Part shown: positions 25,824 through 37,228 of the stretch, in pieces | Layout: every line of letters begins with the position of its first letter | How positions within the stretch are numbered: the stretch's first letter is position 1 | Source of the DNA: Marsupella aquatica | Lineage: Eukaryota; Marchantiophyta | Assembly: GCA_973895155.1 (NCBI GenBank) | Contig: OZ316897.1 | Coordinates: 11,966,001 to 12,030,000, forward strand | Length of the DNA: 64,000 nucleotides | Direction of reading: 5' to 3' | Made by a program: the position numbers and the translations under genes | Notes under the pieces: model-generated | Told to the model about the DNA's origin: nothing | The model's database searches: none | The model's input: only the letters and a program-made list of their open reading frames with translations

Positions 25824-27055
25824 CCCAAGGCTGAATGAAGGGGCGAGCTCTCTGGTGGTCTCTGCTTCATCATTCACGAGGGAAGCAGGCAATCAGTTGG
25901 CCGAAGCCTCGTTTCGGCTCTACAATGATGCAAGATGACTATTACAAGGGAACAAATCAATGAGTGTCGAGCGACCCCGAGCAGTCTACATCTGAAGCGA
26001 TCCGAACGCCCCTCATCTTCATCAATGGAGTACTAAACGAAACTGAATGCAAGATAACAGTCGAAAACACCTTGGAATGTTTTCGGAGGCATGATCGAGC
26101 GACTTCGTCCTTAACTCCACTAGATCTTACTGCTACACAACGGCAACAGCAGTCAGAACGGCATCGAACAACAATCAAGCTCAACATTGACATGAACAGC
26201 AACATCGACATCCACAACAACATTAACATAAGCGTTGACAACAACATTGACAATAAAGATTCAACGACATTGACATCAATAACAGCATTTTCAGCATCGA
26301 TTGCATTCAAGTTGAGCAATCAAGTTCAGAATCAACACATTCAAAATGACTAGCAATTGATATATAACAAAAGGGCAGATGAAAACCAAACCACTTTACG
26401 CAGCTTGCAGCCCAATGAAGTTGCACCCAGCTCACTACAGCCGATCGTCCCGAGCTCAGAAAAACACCCTCAAGCTCTCGATGAAGTGGATGAAGCAACC
26501 TGACTACGAAGAGAAGCTCCGCTGTCAAAGCTCTTGCTCAAGCTCTCGCCGACAAAGCTCTTGCTCAAGCTTGACGCAGACGAAGCGGAACACCCGGCAG
26601 AGACGGAAACAGCCTGACGGCGTTTCCAAAAACTGCAATGGGAAGTGGCCGCATCCTGCTGCTCGCCCACCCTAAGTAACGCCCACCCTGGAATCCACCG
26701 GCCCACTCAACAAAATCTGGGCCGTTGATTGTTAAATGGAGGGCACAGATTAGCCGCGGATTGAGCGCCTAAATGGACGACCTAGATTGGCCGCGGGAAG
26801 GGCAACCCTATGGACGGATCAGATTTGGCCGCAGGAAGCGTATCGTCGAAGCAATTCCAGATGGAGGGCCAGGATCTGCCTCGAGAAGGGAGATCCTGAA
26901 TGAAGGGCCAAGATTGGCCGCGGGTACAGCAGCAGAAGGAGGCACGGAAGGTCGTATGGCCTATTCCCGATCTGGACCGTTCACTGCTGGCTGGCAAGTG
27001 GATTCTTTCAATCTGGACCACCGATTCCAGTTTTCAAAAGCCCCCTACCTTTAAC
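25824..27055. other. Upstream DNA of the recombinase-like gene, no other supported gene
   Basis: Frames on both strands (25957-26353, 26379-26706) overlap and are driven by short repeats. 26180-26290 is an imperfect AACATTGACAAC array. Confidence 0.45.
26180..26290. repeat. Imperfect 12-mer array (AACATTGACAAC)
   Basis: About nine degenerate units of the theme AACATTGACAAC or AACATCGACATC. They create the Asn/Ile-rich frame on plus and the Leu/Met-rich frame on minus, neither of which I believe. Confidence 0.8.
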
Positions 27056-27187
27056 GTATATTTAGGGTCCCCCCATTCCTCCTTAATGAGGTATGGGGGC
27101 TTCCGTATGCCTCCCCGCTACCGCGGGTCGGCATACGGTCGCCCCCAATACCTCATTAAGGAGGAAGAAAGGACTATAAACATATAC
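27056..27187. repeat. 132-bp long-stem inverted repeat (MITE-like or miRNA-precursor-like hairpin)
   Basis: Left arm 27056-27111 pairs with right arm 27130-27187. The inner 36-37 bases (TTCCTCCTTAATGAGGTA... on the left) pair almost perfectly with one bulge and two mismatches. The outer part (GTATATTTAGGGTCC against GTATATGTTTATAGTCC) pairs with more mismatches. The loop is 18 bases and contains CCGCGG. No flanking target duplication is visible. Confidence 0.85.
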
Positions 27188-27194
27188 ATCACCG

Positions 27195-27460
27195 GCTCAC
27201 TCCCATGTCGGCCCTCACTTGGCTCCCCATGTTTTTTCCATTCCCTCGGTTCCATCCATCACTGGCTCACTCCCATGTCGGCCCTCGCTTGGCTCCCCCT
27301 GTTTCGCGCTTTCACTGTAGACAGATAAAAGTAAAAGTGCGCTCAATCCCACCTCGGCCGCTCGGCTCCCCGTCGTCGTTTCCTCCCTCCGTCGGCCCTC
27401 GGCCCTCGGCCCTCTGTTCCGCGCTTTTACTGTAGATAGTCAAAAGTAAAAAGTGCTGCG
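27195..27460. repeat. Imperfect direct repeats
   Basis: CTCACTCCCATGTCGGCCCT occurs twice (near 27198 and 27268). The block GCGCTTTCACTGTAGA...AAAAGTAAAAGTGC (near 27305) recurs near 27421. A diverged relative of the first unit lies at 23368-23410. Confidence 0.75.
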
Positions 27461-27939
27461 GATAGAGTAGTAGGTTTTGTCTTTCGCTGCACCTACGGTA
27501 AATGAAACAGCCAATCCAATCCACGCCGAGCCTCGGCTGTCCAGGCCCGGCAACCGAGGCAGCGCCCAAGCCAAGACCAAGCCAAGAGCAGCAGAATTCT
27601 CTGTCGAGGAATTATCCACTTGCTCTCCTCGTCTCGTCTTTTCCATTCGATGTGTGGTGAAAGAACGAAAGGAATGCTGTTTACTTCGCAGATTGGATTC
27701 CTTTTCTCGCTCCTTCCTCTCTCCGGCCATGGATGCAATCCTCGGTCGGTTTACGAGACAGACAGAGAGACAGACACACGGCCAGAATGACAGCAGCACT
27801 GCAGCAACAGCAACAGCGGAATGAGCATGAATCGTCGTCGCTGCTCTGGATTGTTGTAAGTTGACGATGTTTGAGAATGGTTCTTTTCCACGCTTGGCTC
27901 CGCTCTTTGCCTGCTTCCCCCGATGCCCGATCCCGTCCT

Positions 27940-28390
27940 GCCTCAGTGAGTGAGTTGGCCATGATTTTGCTCTCGATTTGAGTGAGTGAGAGTGATTTGT
28001 GATTTGTGATTTGTGATTCCCCTGGCCACATTCTCCTTCCCGTCCTGAGTGAGTGAGAATGAATCGTTCTTGATTGGAGTCTGGTGGTTGTGTTTTTCCC
28101 TGCCTCCGGCTGTATTTGTCTGTCCCGGATCCCGCTCCGATTGTTAGTGAGCGAGTGAGTGTTGGTGGAAAGCACGAGTATGAATTGCTTTCCTTTGTCT
28201 CGTCCCGGGCCGCTCTTTGTCTGCCCCCGATATCCCTCGGATCCCCGAGTGAGTGATTGATGGTGGAAAGCATGAGCATGAATCGCACTCAATTGTAATG
28301 AGGTGAGCGAGTTTTTCGTTTCTCACGTCCGGGGCCGCTCTTTGTTTGCCTCGCCTCCCTCGCCTCCCGAGTGAGTGAGTTTTGCTCGGC
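27940..28390. repeat. GAGTGAGT-bearing imperfect repeats, about 110 bp
   Basis: Three to four diverged units carry CCGCTCTTTG, a C-rich stretch, (GAGT)2-3 and ATGAATCG in the same order. A 9-base TTGTGATTT repeat (27991-28019) is embedded. The period opens long minus-strand frames (up to 282 codons, 27440-28288) that are artefacts. Confidence 0.7.
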
Positions 28391-29358
28391 TCTGCCTTTG
28401 CTCGCCATTCAGGGCCGTGAACGAGACGGACTGGACTTGGTGCGGTTCGTTTTGAGGTGCTTCGTAAGATCATGATCTCTTTGCTGTTTGGGCAGGGAAT
28501 CGTATAATATTTTAAACTTGGACACTTCGAGGAAGTGTGGGAGGAATCACGTACAGGACGGTACTTTACGGCACGCTGAAAGGAGAGATGCGATGAGTGA
28601 TGATCTTGTCTCAGCGAAAGGAAGGGGTGATGTCTCATCATGCCCGGTAGTAGTGACCGTTGTTACGGGTGATGCCGGATCTACAGCTCTCTAGTCAGCA
28701 CGAGTCATTCGCGATAACAAGAGTTGTGGTTGGCTTAATTAATCAGAGTGTGGCGAATGAGGGTCAAGAGGAAACGCAAGACATGAATGGATTCGTCGCC
28801 GTGATTGGGTCTTTCTGTGTCGCCACCGCGTCAGATATATAATGATGCGGCTTCGGAAATTTGAACTGCCTGGGACTTGTCGGGCTGAGCTGTGCTGACG
28901 GCGTCAGTAGGTGCGGCTAGGATTGGATTTGATGACAGACCGAAGGGTTGATTTTCCTTTCGAGCAGTGGCTTGCGGTGGGGTCACGACCGGGACTCTTC
29001 GGAATGGTCATTCCTGGTGATGTGGAGTTTTGATGAGCTGAGTTGAGATTCTCCTGCTGCTGTTACGCCGACGACAACGCCTATGGCTTCGTGCAGTCAT
29101 TGATTCCTCAGAGGTGTGAAGTATTGAGTTGGGACCCCGCTCTGCTGTGTTGTGCTACTCGGACGACTTGGTGCATTCTTCTTCCGCTGCTAGTTTTTAA
29201 TGTCGCAGGACTACTATGATTTCAGAATCGCCGAAAATTCTCCTCAGCTGCTTGAATCAGTTGATGTCGAACAGCCTTTAGAAGTGGGTCGGAAGAGGTA
29301 TTATGGGACGGGCCGCATATAAATTTTCTAGCCTATACCTAGTCATCCGGGAGCTCTG
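28391..29358 (+). promoter_or_regulatory. Probable promoter and leader of the SAAL1-like gene
   Basis: No supported gene. A short frame beginning ATGTCGCAGGAC at 29200 runs 40 codons to TAA. It could be an upstream ORF, or an extra first exon if the 45-base gap 29298-29342 were spliced, which is very short for a plant intron. Confidence 0.4.
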
Positions 29359-32300
29359 ATGGACCGTCCTACTATTGAAACGTCCAATTGGTCTAATCCG
29401 GAGCTGGGACACTTCGACCCTGCCGACCACATTGACACTGCAGCTGAACCTGAGGTCTGATTCTTTTGCATACTCATTCATCCTTTTCAGATTGAAGATG
29501 AAATGTTTTTTAATTTGTCTGTATGATAACGGTAGATATTTCGATAACTACACGGGAGCGATTCGGGAAGTTGCAACCCTAATTTTGACTCGTTTCTGTC
29601 GTGTGCCTCGTCCATGGGCATGGATGGACGAGAGTGAATGAAGAGTGGAAGAGATTGAATGTCTGAACTCGTGTAACAATTTAGGGGCACAAGTATGGGC
29701 TCGTTTCACCTCTATAGAATACAAGAGAGGGATAAGGGAGAAAAAGGGGGATAGAGGGAAGGGGTTCGGTGTTTGTGGGAGGGGGTTGGGGGATCAATGG
29801 GTGTTGCGGTGGAAGAGTTAAATCAGTTGGTAATAGTACAGGGTGCTGCAGGATGTCTGTGATGTGTTGCGGAGATTTGGAGTCTGAGATTTGTTAGTCT
29901 TTCAATGCAGTGTGTGTTTGTCGAATTGGTTGAGTGTTTGCACAGGTGTATGGTATGGGCGTCTGAGATAGAAAATCTGCGAAGATTGTGGGCCGTTTTG
30001 CGTCTGTATTTGATAGGCCCTTTGGCGAGTCCTTTTTGTTCTTCCGCGCTTTTGTCCTCCGTGTACTTCCCGTATAGTTTTGTTGAACGGTATTATGCGG
30101 AACCAAACTGTCTAAAGCGTTTCCCTCTCGCATAGCCTGGCATCTGATCATATTACGTTAGCAAGTTTGTTTTGGAAGTAGGGAACTAGAAAGAGAATTT
30201 GACATTTGTATACTTGGACCTGTAGGCTTTTGACTCTTCAACGATTGATCCCAGTCACATCATTCATCTGATACGACAGCTACTACCGAATGGCACACAG
30301 CTGGACGCTGTCCGATCAGAATTTCTTCCAGTAGGGTTAAAGTCCACGACTGCAGAGAATGTATATGCAGGCAAGAATGGTATTATACATGAAGCATTGC
30401 AGAATGTAGAGGGCGGGCCAATACCCAAGAACGGTACGATACATGCAGGACCAGTCAATGAAATTTTGTCCTCGAAACAGGGAAAGGCCGCCGATATAAG
30501 TAACACAGGCTCTGCGGCTGAATCTGCTTCGACAGTGTACCCAACCGGGGATCTCACATCGGAACAAGGTTCACAGGCTGTCAATCTCATTCAAGAAAAA
30601 GGTAATTACAGACAAGAGAACGGAAATCACGTTGAACAGAATGGCTATCATTTTGAAGATCACCGAGAACTAAGCAGGAAGAGGAGTCGGGGAGGGGGGA
30701 ATCTTTTGGAGCAGAATGGGGATACTTCAGATTATTTGGCCAATAGTAGTTCAAGAAACTCGGAAAAGCCTTCTGGCACTGCCTCAGTTTCTGAGAGGCC
30801 ATGCAAGGCCGATGGCAGCGTGGAGGAGAGGACTCCTGGCTCCGCAGATGTAGGATGTGCAGGAAGGGAGCTGAACAGTGATGCACATCAAAAGACGAGT
30901 GGTGATGACGATGTGCGAGAAGAAGCAGGCTGCGTTCTTTGGGATCTTGCTGCGACTGAGTCTCACGCAGAATTTCTGGTACTTAAAATTTGTCTGTTGT
31001 AATTATTTTGGTAATTGTTCGTGTTGTGCATAAATTTTTGTTGGTGGGCCGGCGGACGGGGGTGTTGTTGGAGGCGAGGGTTGTCCAGCTTGACTACAGG
31101 GTTTTAGACTGGTACTATGATATGGCCGATACTTATGGTCTATTTGATGCAGGTCATGGTCATCGTGTTCCCATATATCACGGAGGTTTAGATTGTGATT
31201 AGTTGATCTGTGATTTAGTGATTGTTTGAACCGCCTTGCTTATTTCACTGAGTTCGAAAGTCTGTCATGAAATAACCAATCGACCTTCAGGGGACCTTGG
31301 GGATAGAGTCTGCATCTATGTTATCGAGTTGAGACTTGGACAAGATTCATATGTCATGTCGTTAACTGTTGTTCCATAGCTTTGGTTCCACTTAATGAAA
31401 CCTTTTTTAATGATTAGTCTGGTAAGGTGCCAGTTTACGAGCTATAGTGCACTCTCGATGGTTTGCATTCTCGTGACTGCAGGTGATAATAATGAGCTGC
31501 TTCTGTGACTGCGTACATGATCACCATTAATTGTCTGTGCTGTGCTTCGCAGCTGGAGCACCATATTTTGGAGGTACTGCTGGCATTTCTGAGTGTCCCA
31601 CACTCTGATCGAATGCGGGTAAGTACATCGAGAATTGAGGCCGGCGTTGTTGGATTCTTAGAAGATCCAGATCGTATATGAACTTTCTTGGTAGTAATGA
31701 GTGGTTTGGACAATCGTGTGACTTTCATGTGATCTGTCTTTGACCACAGGAAATCTGTCTTGGCGTGTTTGGCAATCTGGCTTGCCATCCAGGGCCTGTA
31801 AAGGCAATGGTCGCAACCTGTGGCCTCGTAGAAACCGTTGTCCGACAACTCTTTGTGGACAATGTACCAAGTCTCACAGAAACGTGCAGGTGATACAACT
31901 GGGAAGTTTGTTTTGTCACGGTCATGCTGTAGTGAGCAGAATGGAGGATTTGAATTGATTGGAATGAGAGATTAATTTGGAAAGCAATAGAACATGGCAT
32001 CCTTTCTTTTGGTTGGTGAATATTTCGTCTTCCGTACCCTTTCTAGAGTTTGCTAAGGGCCTGGAATTGTTTATCTAGTCCAAACACAAGGACGATTATG
32101 TGAAGAATTTTCCTCTATAATAACCTTACAGCATTCTTAGGTCTAGTGCGCAGTCATCATTAGGAGTTTTTGGTCGAGTGGGCATGCCGGTAGGCAGTCA
32201 TCACTAGGTCTAAATATTATGTCGCATTGCATGCACTAGCATCTTCGTGATAAAGTTTTCGTTGACGAGGTTTCTTTGAAAGTTGATGTCACATTTTCAG

Positions 32301-34791
32301 CAACCATTGTGAGCATTTCCTAGTGTGTATCTCTATAGCATTTGAGTCGATCAGTCACTGCTACGCACAACAGGATTGGGAGAGGCAAGTGTTGATAGGA
32401 AAACCTCACAGGGGCTGTTTAAACTAGAAAGTCAGTAGTTTGCAAGTACTGAAACTTAAAAATAGCTGTACTTCGTTTCACATTTCTTGCCGGGAGCATT
32501 CCAGTGACACGAGTGTTGTGATTTTTGTAGATTGTTGAGTGCCGGTCTTCATAGTGAAGTGACAGTAGCCTGGGTGGAGAGCATACAGCCAGATAATGTG
32601 TTGGAGCGAATCATGTGGATGGCAGTCAACACACTGGATTCGCAGCTTCTGGAAAAGGCAAACACAGCGCCCTCAGGAATCTTTGGAATTTGGAACAGTT
32701 TCTCATAAAAAAAATTCGCTTTATACTATCACAGTTATTAACCACGGAGTTATTATGTACTGGAGTTATTTGGAACTTTTGCTCGTTCTTTAAAATACTG
32801 ATCTCTTCTCTATAGCCTCCAGTTTCGAAACTAGTGATTTTTGTTTACTAGAAGCTTCTCTGTTTGTTGATGAAATTATCGGTGGTTTGGGCTCCCCCAC
32901 ATTATTCGACTCGTGACGGTAGCTTTCCCCAGCCATTTTTGGAATTGCAGTATGGAAAGATTACAATAGGTGTTACATGTTGAGTCTTGCGTCTATGTCA
33001 TATTCACTGAAGACTGTCGTTAGCCTGTATTCCTTTTAATCCTTGTAGTACTTGTGGAGTTCAGCTTGTGAACATGTCCGGATTCTGGTTTTGGATTCAC
33101 AGCTGAGGCTCCCATTAAAGCTCAGGCACACAATGAACTGATGATTTTGATCGAGCATAGTAGGGAAACTGTAATCATTCTCCTTTGTCGTTTGCACCAG
33201 TGTACCGAGTTGATTCTTGCGATGGTGGACAGTCGAAGAGATGCAGCTTTTGTGCTACTCCCATCGTTGTTGCGACTAGGTCTGCCAGGGTTGCTTACTG
33301 ATCTTATCGATTGTGAAGTCACTGCCATATATGAAGGGACATCATCACGAGGGTAGGCTTCACATATCGAGACCTAAATTCTCTTTTCTTTGAGTACATT
33401 GAAGGTGCCTCGTTTTTTTGAAGCATTGTAATAAAGCTCTTTGCAGTTTTGATACTTTCGAGACGCTCAGGATTGTCGCTAACTTGTCAATCTTTGACTG
33501 GGAGCAGGGATGTTGTCTTAGATATAGTACTTCAGATAGCTGAGGCAGTATCCATTCAAGATGAGTGTGCCTCGCAACTGGCGGCTAGTCAAGAGCTCTT
33601 TTCTCTCAGCTGTCAGGTCATTTGTCTGTCAGCAAAAGATGAGGTACTGATGACCACCGTTGGCATGAATTTATCGTAACAGTTGTATTTGTTCTGGTAG
33701 TTGCTTGTCGTGACATAATAGGTTGACCTTCCTTCAGCAGACGTGGAAGAGACGCTATGAGATCTTTGATTCCTTACTCGTTGTCATGTCATGCATTGTT
33801 GCCACAGATTGGGCCATCTGGTATCACTGCAACTGTTCTGATTGCTAATCTTCTTACAGAAGAATCTGGGCTTATTGACCGAGTATTGAATGGTGAGCAT
33901 ACAGATTCTATAGACTACTTGAACATTGGAGTGGTCGTACATCCAGCAATTTGGGGAGGCTAGTGAGGAAGCTTTCCTGCATAAAATTCTTCACTTTCCT
34001 TTTCTACGTTTGATAGTTTGTATGATATTCCTATGTGCAGATTCAATATTTGTTGGACGTTTGTTGGCTCTGGTGCCTTGTGCTGGAGAAGATCCAGGGG
34101 CTCGAAATGCACTGTGGAGCATTTTGGGAAGGGTTTGCCGTCGTTTGGTATCAACAACACCGGAGAACCCTCTGCCGGGCACAGATAAAATGCTTGCAGT
34201 CCTAGCAGATGGGTGCAGTTTACTCTTGGATGACTTGGACGTACATCAAGAAGACGATGTCGAGGAAGAAGATCAAGCCCTTGCAGGGCACGACGCTGCG
34301 GCCAGCACCAGCAGGGGCCTACAGGCCAAACTAGCAACGGTATTGGTCTTTTTGAACCCTCGCGTGAATTGATGTGATGTGACGTATTCAATGAAATGAC
34401 TGCACAACTCAATGTTTTAATTCGTTCTCCAGTTTGTTGTCGCTTTGGTGTTGATGTCTTATGAAATTTGTTTCGACTGTTTACAGCTTTCCAATGTCTT
34501 TTGCAGGTTGATAATTTGAAGCGCATAATGGACCAATGGTATGCTGCACATGGTGGCAGCTCAGCCCTTGAAATGCCCCTTTGCCGACCAGTAAGGAATG
34601 CAAGGGCACTGTTGAAAAAGTATGTATCAACCAGTGGAGTTGCATCGGGGTCAACTGGGAGAGATTCGTCTGGGGCTGTTCAAAATGGGGACGTTAGTTC
34701 AAGTGTGCTGGCAAGCACTGCCAAATCAAACCTACTTGCTGGCTGCACAACTTCCCAGTCTGGTAAGAAAGAAACCCTTCTAGACAAGTAG
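29359..34791 (+). CDS. SAAL1: SAAL1-like armadillo-fold protein
   Basis: Ten exons: 29359-29454, 30226-30978, 31553-31618, 31750-31889, 32531-32657, 33201-33352, 33508-33643, 33808-33892, 34041-34339, 34507-34791; 712 residues, all phases consistent. Residues 33-260 are low-complexity, with an RKRSRGGG basic patch. From about 267 the blocks EEAGCVLWDLAATESHAEFL, EICLGVFGNLACHPG, SLTETCRLLSAGLHSEVTVA and LLPSLLRLGLPGLL match the SAAL1 (serum amyloid A-like 1) family of helical-repeat proteins. Animal SAAL1 is linked to cell proliferation; the plant role is not established. Intron 5 is read as GC-AG (AAAAG|GCAAAC to ACCAG|TGT) because it gives LLEKCTELILAMVDS with no gap relative to plant homologues as I recall them. 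A GT-AG alternative (32697 to 33103) is in phase but adds 46 residues. The exon 1 donor, GTCTGA, is weak. Confidence 0.88.
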
Positions 34792-35827
34792 TGGCTGAGC
34801 CAAAGGAGCCAACAAAGACAGTCCACGTAGCGACCTCAAATGTTAAGATGGTGGAGCCTATCAATATGACTTTCAAGAATACCATAAGAGGCATGTTCTT
34901 GTTCAAGGTTCCGATAGTTGTGAGAGGTCCGTAAAGCAGAGGCTGATCATTTCATGATGGGCACATCTGTAAGGCTTGGGTGTCAGTATATTTCATGTCC
35001 ATTCCACGGAGTCACTAAAACCAGGTCCTTCTTTGAAATCGTCAGGTGGTCATGGCATTGTGATTCCATACTTTTTCTGTGCACTCTCGTCCACGCTAGC
35101 CACCTTATCTTGCTGGAAGCTCAGCATGGTATGCAACTTTGTCACTGTATTGTTGGATGCTCTTAGCTCTGGGACTGTTGGCTCGAGTCTAGCGAGACCA
35201 TAGTTGTTGATAAAGTCTAGTGTTGGGGTACTTCGAGGACTTCGAGTTCCCCATGATACTGGTGTAGTTGGGGATGAAGTCTACTGTACTGTTGAGGTGA
35301 TTGAAGGACTTGGACGCCCCAATGAAACTTGTGAGGAACTAACTACATATGAGTCCGGACACACAAATACTCTTCTCGCGACTACTTTACGATAGCTCTT
35401 GGAGAAACAATGATAGGGCTCCATTCTAGCTCCTCATTCAAAGCCTACTATTGTAATTCCCACTAATATCTCCAAACCTGCACTATATTATACGTCGTTC
35501 CCAAAACTTTCTAGTATTTTGAAGCTTGTTAAACCCTGAACAGTTCTGCATCGTGCTCATGAACTTGACGTATAGTTGTCTCCAAAGAATTCAAGCCCAT
35601 CAGTTTGAGTTAGAATTGTCTCCAAAGTTCCCAAGCTGGTTGAAGCTTGGATAAGAGCATTTGCAGATGTCAGGCCCATTCCCTGAAAACCCAAAGTCGT
35701 ACCGTCAAATAGACAGAATTCGATGGGTCTCCTAAATAAAGGGAGATGTCGTGGTCTAAAAGAAATTTTAGAGAGGAAAGATGGAAACCTGACCTGAGAC
35801 AAAAGAGCTGCACAAAACTGGCTCAAG

Positions 35828-35973
35828 GTCTTGGGCAGGAGAGAACCCATCCTAGCATCTTCACTTAGGTAGTGTATAGGAAATATAAAACCCAAATGTA
35901 GTCTTGGGCAGGGGAAACCCCATCCTAGCATCTTCACTTAGGTAGTGTATAGGAAATATAAAACCCAAATGTA
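35828..35973. repeat. 73-bp tandem duplication
   Basis: Copies start at 35830 and 35903 (CTTGGGCAGG...) and are nearly identical through AAACCCAAATGTA. Confidence 0.92.
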
Positions 35974-36929
35974 ATAATACCATATAAAACAAAATAATAA
36001 ATTTGTCAAAGATGGCAAGATTTGCTTTTAACTTCTTTCATGGTATTGGCCAATTTCATGGCAACCACTTGTTGTATGGCCCTAACTACTTTTTCTGTTC
36101 CAGAGATTCACATTTTCTTGTCTGTTCCCAAACAATCACTTCAGTTTTTACATATATTAATGTCCTAGTTACTGGCATTATATCTCATGGTGCTCTATAA
36201 CCAGGACATTCTCGTAATTGTTCACCAATCTGTCAAATTAAGGAAAACCATAGGCTGGTTTCCCTTCTTACAAAACTATAAACTAAGCAACTTACAAAAT
36301 TGAAGCACAATGGGCCTCCCCAAAAAGAATCCAATGTAATTCTTTTGGTTTTTCGAGGCAAAAAACAAAACAAAAGCCTTCTTTTATGTTCACATAGTAG
36401 CCATTACACTGAAGAGTGAATTGTGGCAAAGGAACAAGACCTGTCATCTTTGGAAACTTATAGGTCTCTCAATTCTCAATGAAATCTGACTCTAATAGGC
36501 TCATTAACAAGATCTTTCAAAGCAGTTTCTAGAAATGAATGTAAGAACATCAGATTCCATTGGATATCGAGGGAGATATTGAAAGAAACTTAGCTGCCTC
36601 AAAAACTTTGAAGAAGCGCAGAGTGTGGACATTGTGATGGAGCAATCCCTCTTCTTTCTATTCAGCCCAAGAAGAGTTCATTCCTTTAAATATCAAGGGA
36701 GATAAATTCTGTTGTTAAGAACTTCTTGGGGACAAAAAGGGTATCAATGAGTGAATGTGTGAAAGGTATCAAGTTTTATGGAGGTTATCTTGTTCACGGA
36801 CATCATTTGAAGCCTGGATGGACCTCCACATTTGCCAAATGCTTGAATAGAATTATACAACTCGGACGGCCTGCTGCAAAACCATCTTTTCTGCTCACAT
36901 AGTCATGTTACACTGAGCCAAATGTGTAA

Positions 36930-37130
36930 AAGAAAATTAAACACTTATCTTTCTAAATTTGTTGGTCTCCCAATTCTCAATAAAATCTGTCCAATAAAAT
37001 CTGTCAAGAAAACTAGACACTCATCTTTCTAGATCTATGGGTGTCTCAATTCTCAATGCAAAGTGTCAAAGAAAATTGAACACCCATGTTTCGAAATTTG
37101 TAGGTCGACCATTCGTCAATGAAATTTGAC
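36930..37130. repeat. Three diverged 65-75-bp repeats
   Basis: Units near 36939, 37015 and 37079 share ACACnCATnTTTC...TCTCAATTCTCAAT. A fourth, more distant unit lies near 36446. The array abuts the leader of the gene starting at 37229. Confidence 0.7.
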
Positions 37131-37228
37131 AGCGAAGATGGATTTCATCACATCTCGTGAGCCCCTTTGTGGGCAAGAATGGATTTGAACAGAAAAAGCC
37201 CAAAGAGGTGCTCAGCATTGAGCGGGCG

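Larger units (their letters stand above)
34792..37228. other. Intergenic, no supported gene
   Basis: Frames at 35204-35395 plus and 35557-35937 minus have no recognised motif. A 73-bp duplication lies at 35828-35973 and diverged 65-75-bp repeats at 36930-37130. Confidence 0.45.

Noticed and set aside
25957-26353. Asn/Ile-rich plus frame and Leu/Met-rich minus frame
   Set aside because: Both are translations of a 12-mer repeat.
27440-28292. Long minus-strand open frames (282 and 203 codons)
   Set aside because: They overlap in different frames, follow the GAGTGAGT repeats and GC-rich composition, and show no family motif.
29200-29322. Extra first exon for the SAAL1-like gene
   Set aside because: It would need a 45-base intron (29298-29342), too short for a plant; more likely an upstream ORF or noncoding.
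32698-33102. GT-AG version of SAAL1 intron 5
   Set aside because: In phase, but it inserts 46 residues without family likeness where the GC-AG version gives a gap-free match; kept only as an alternative.
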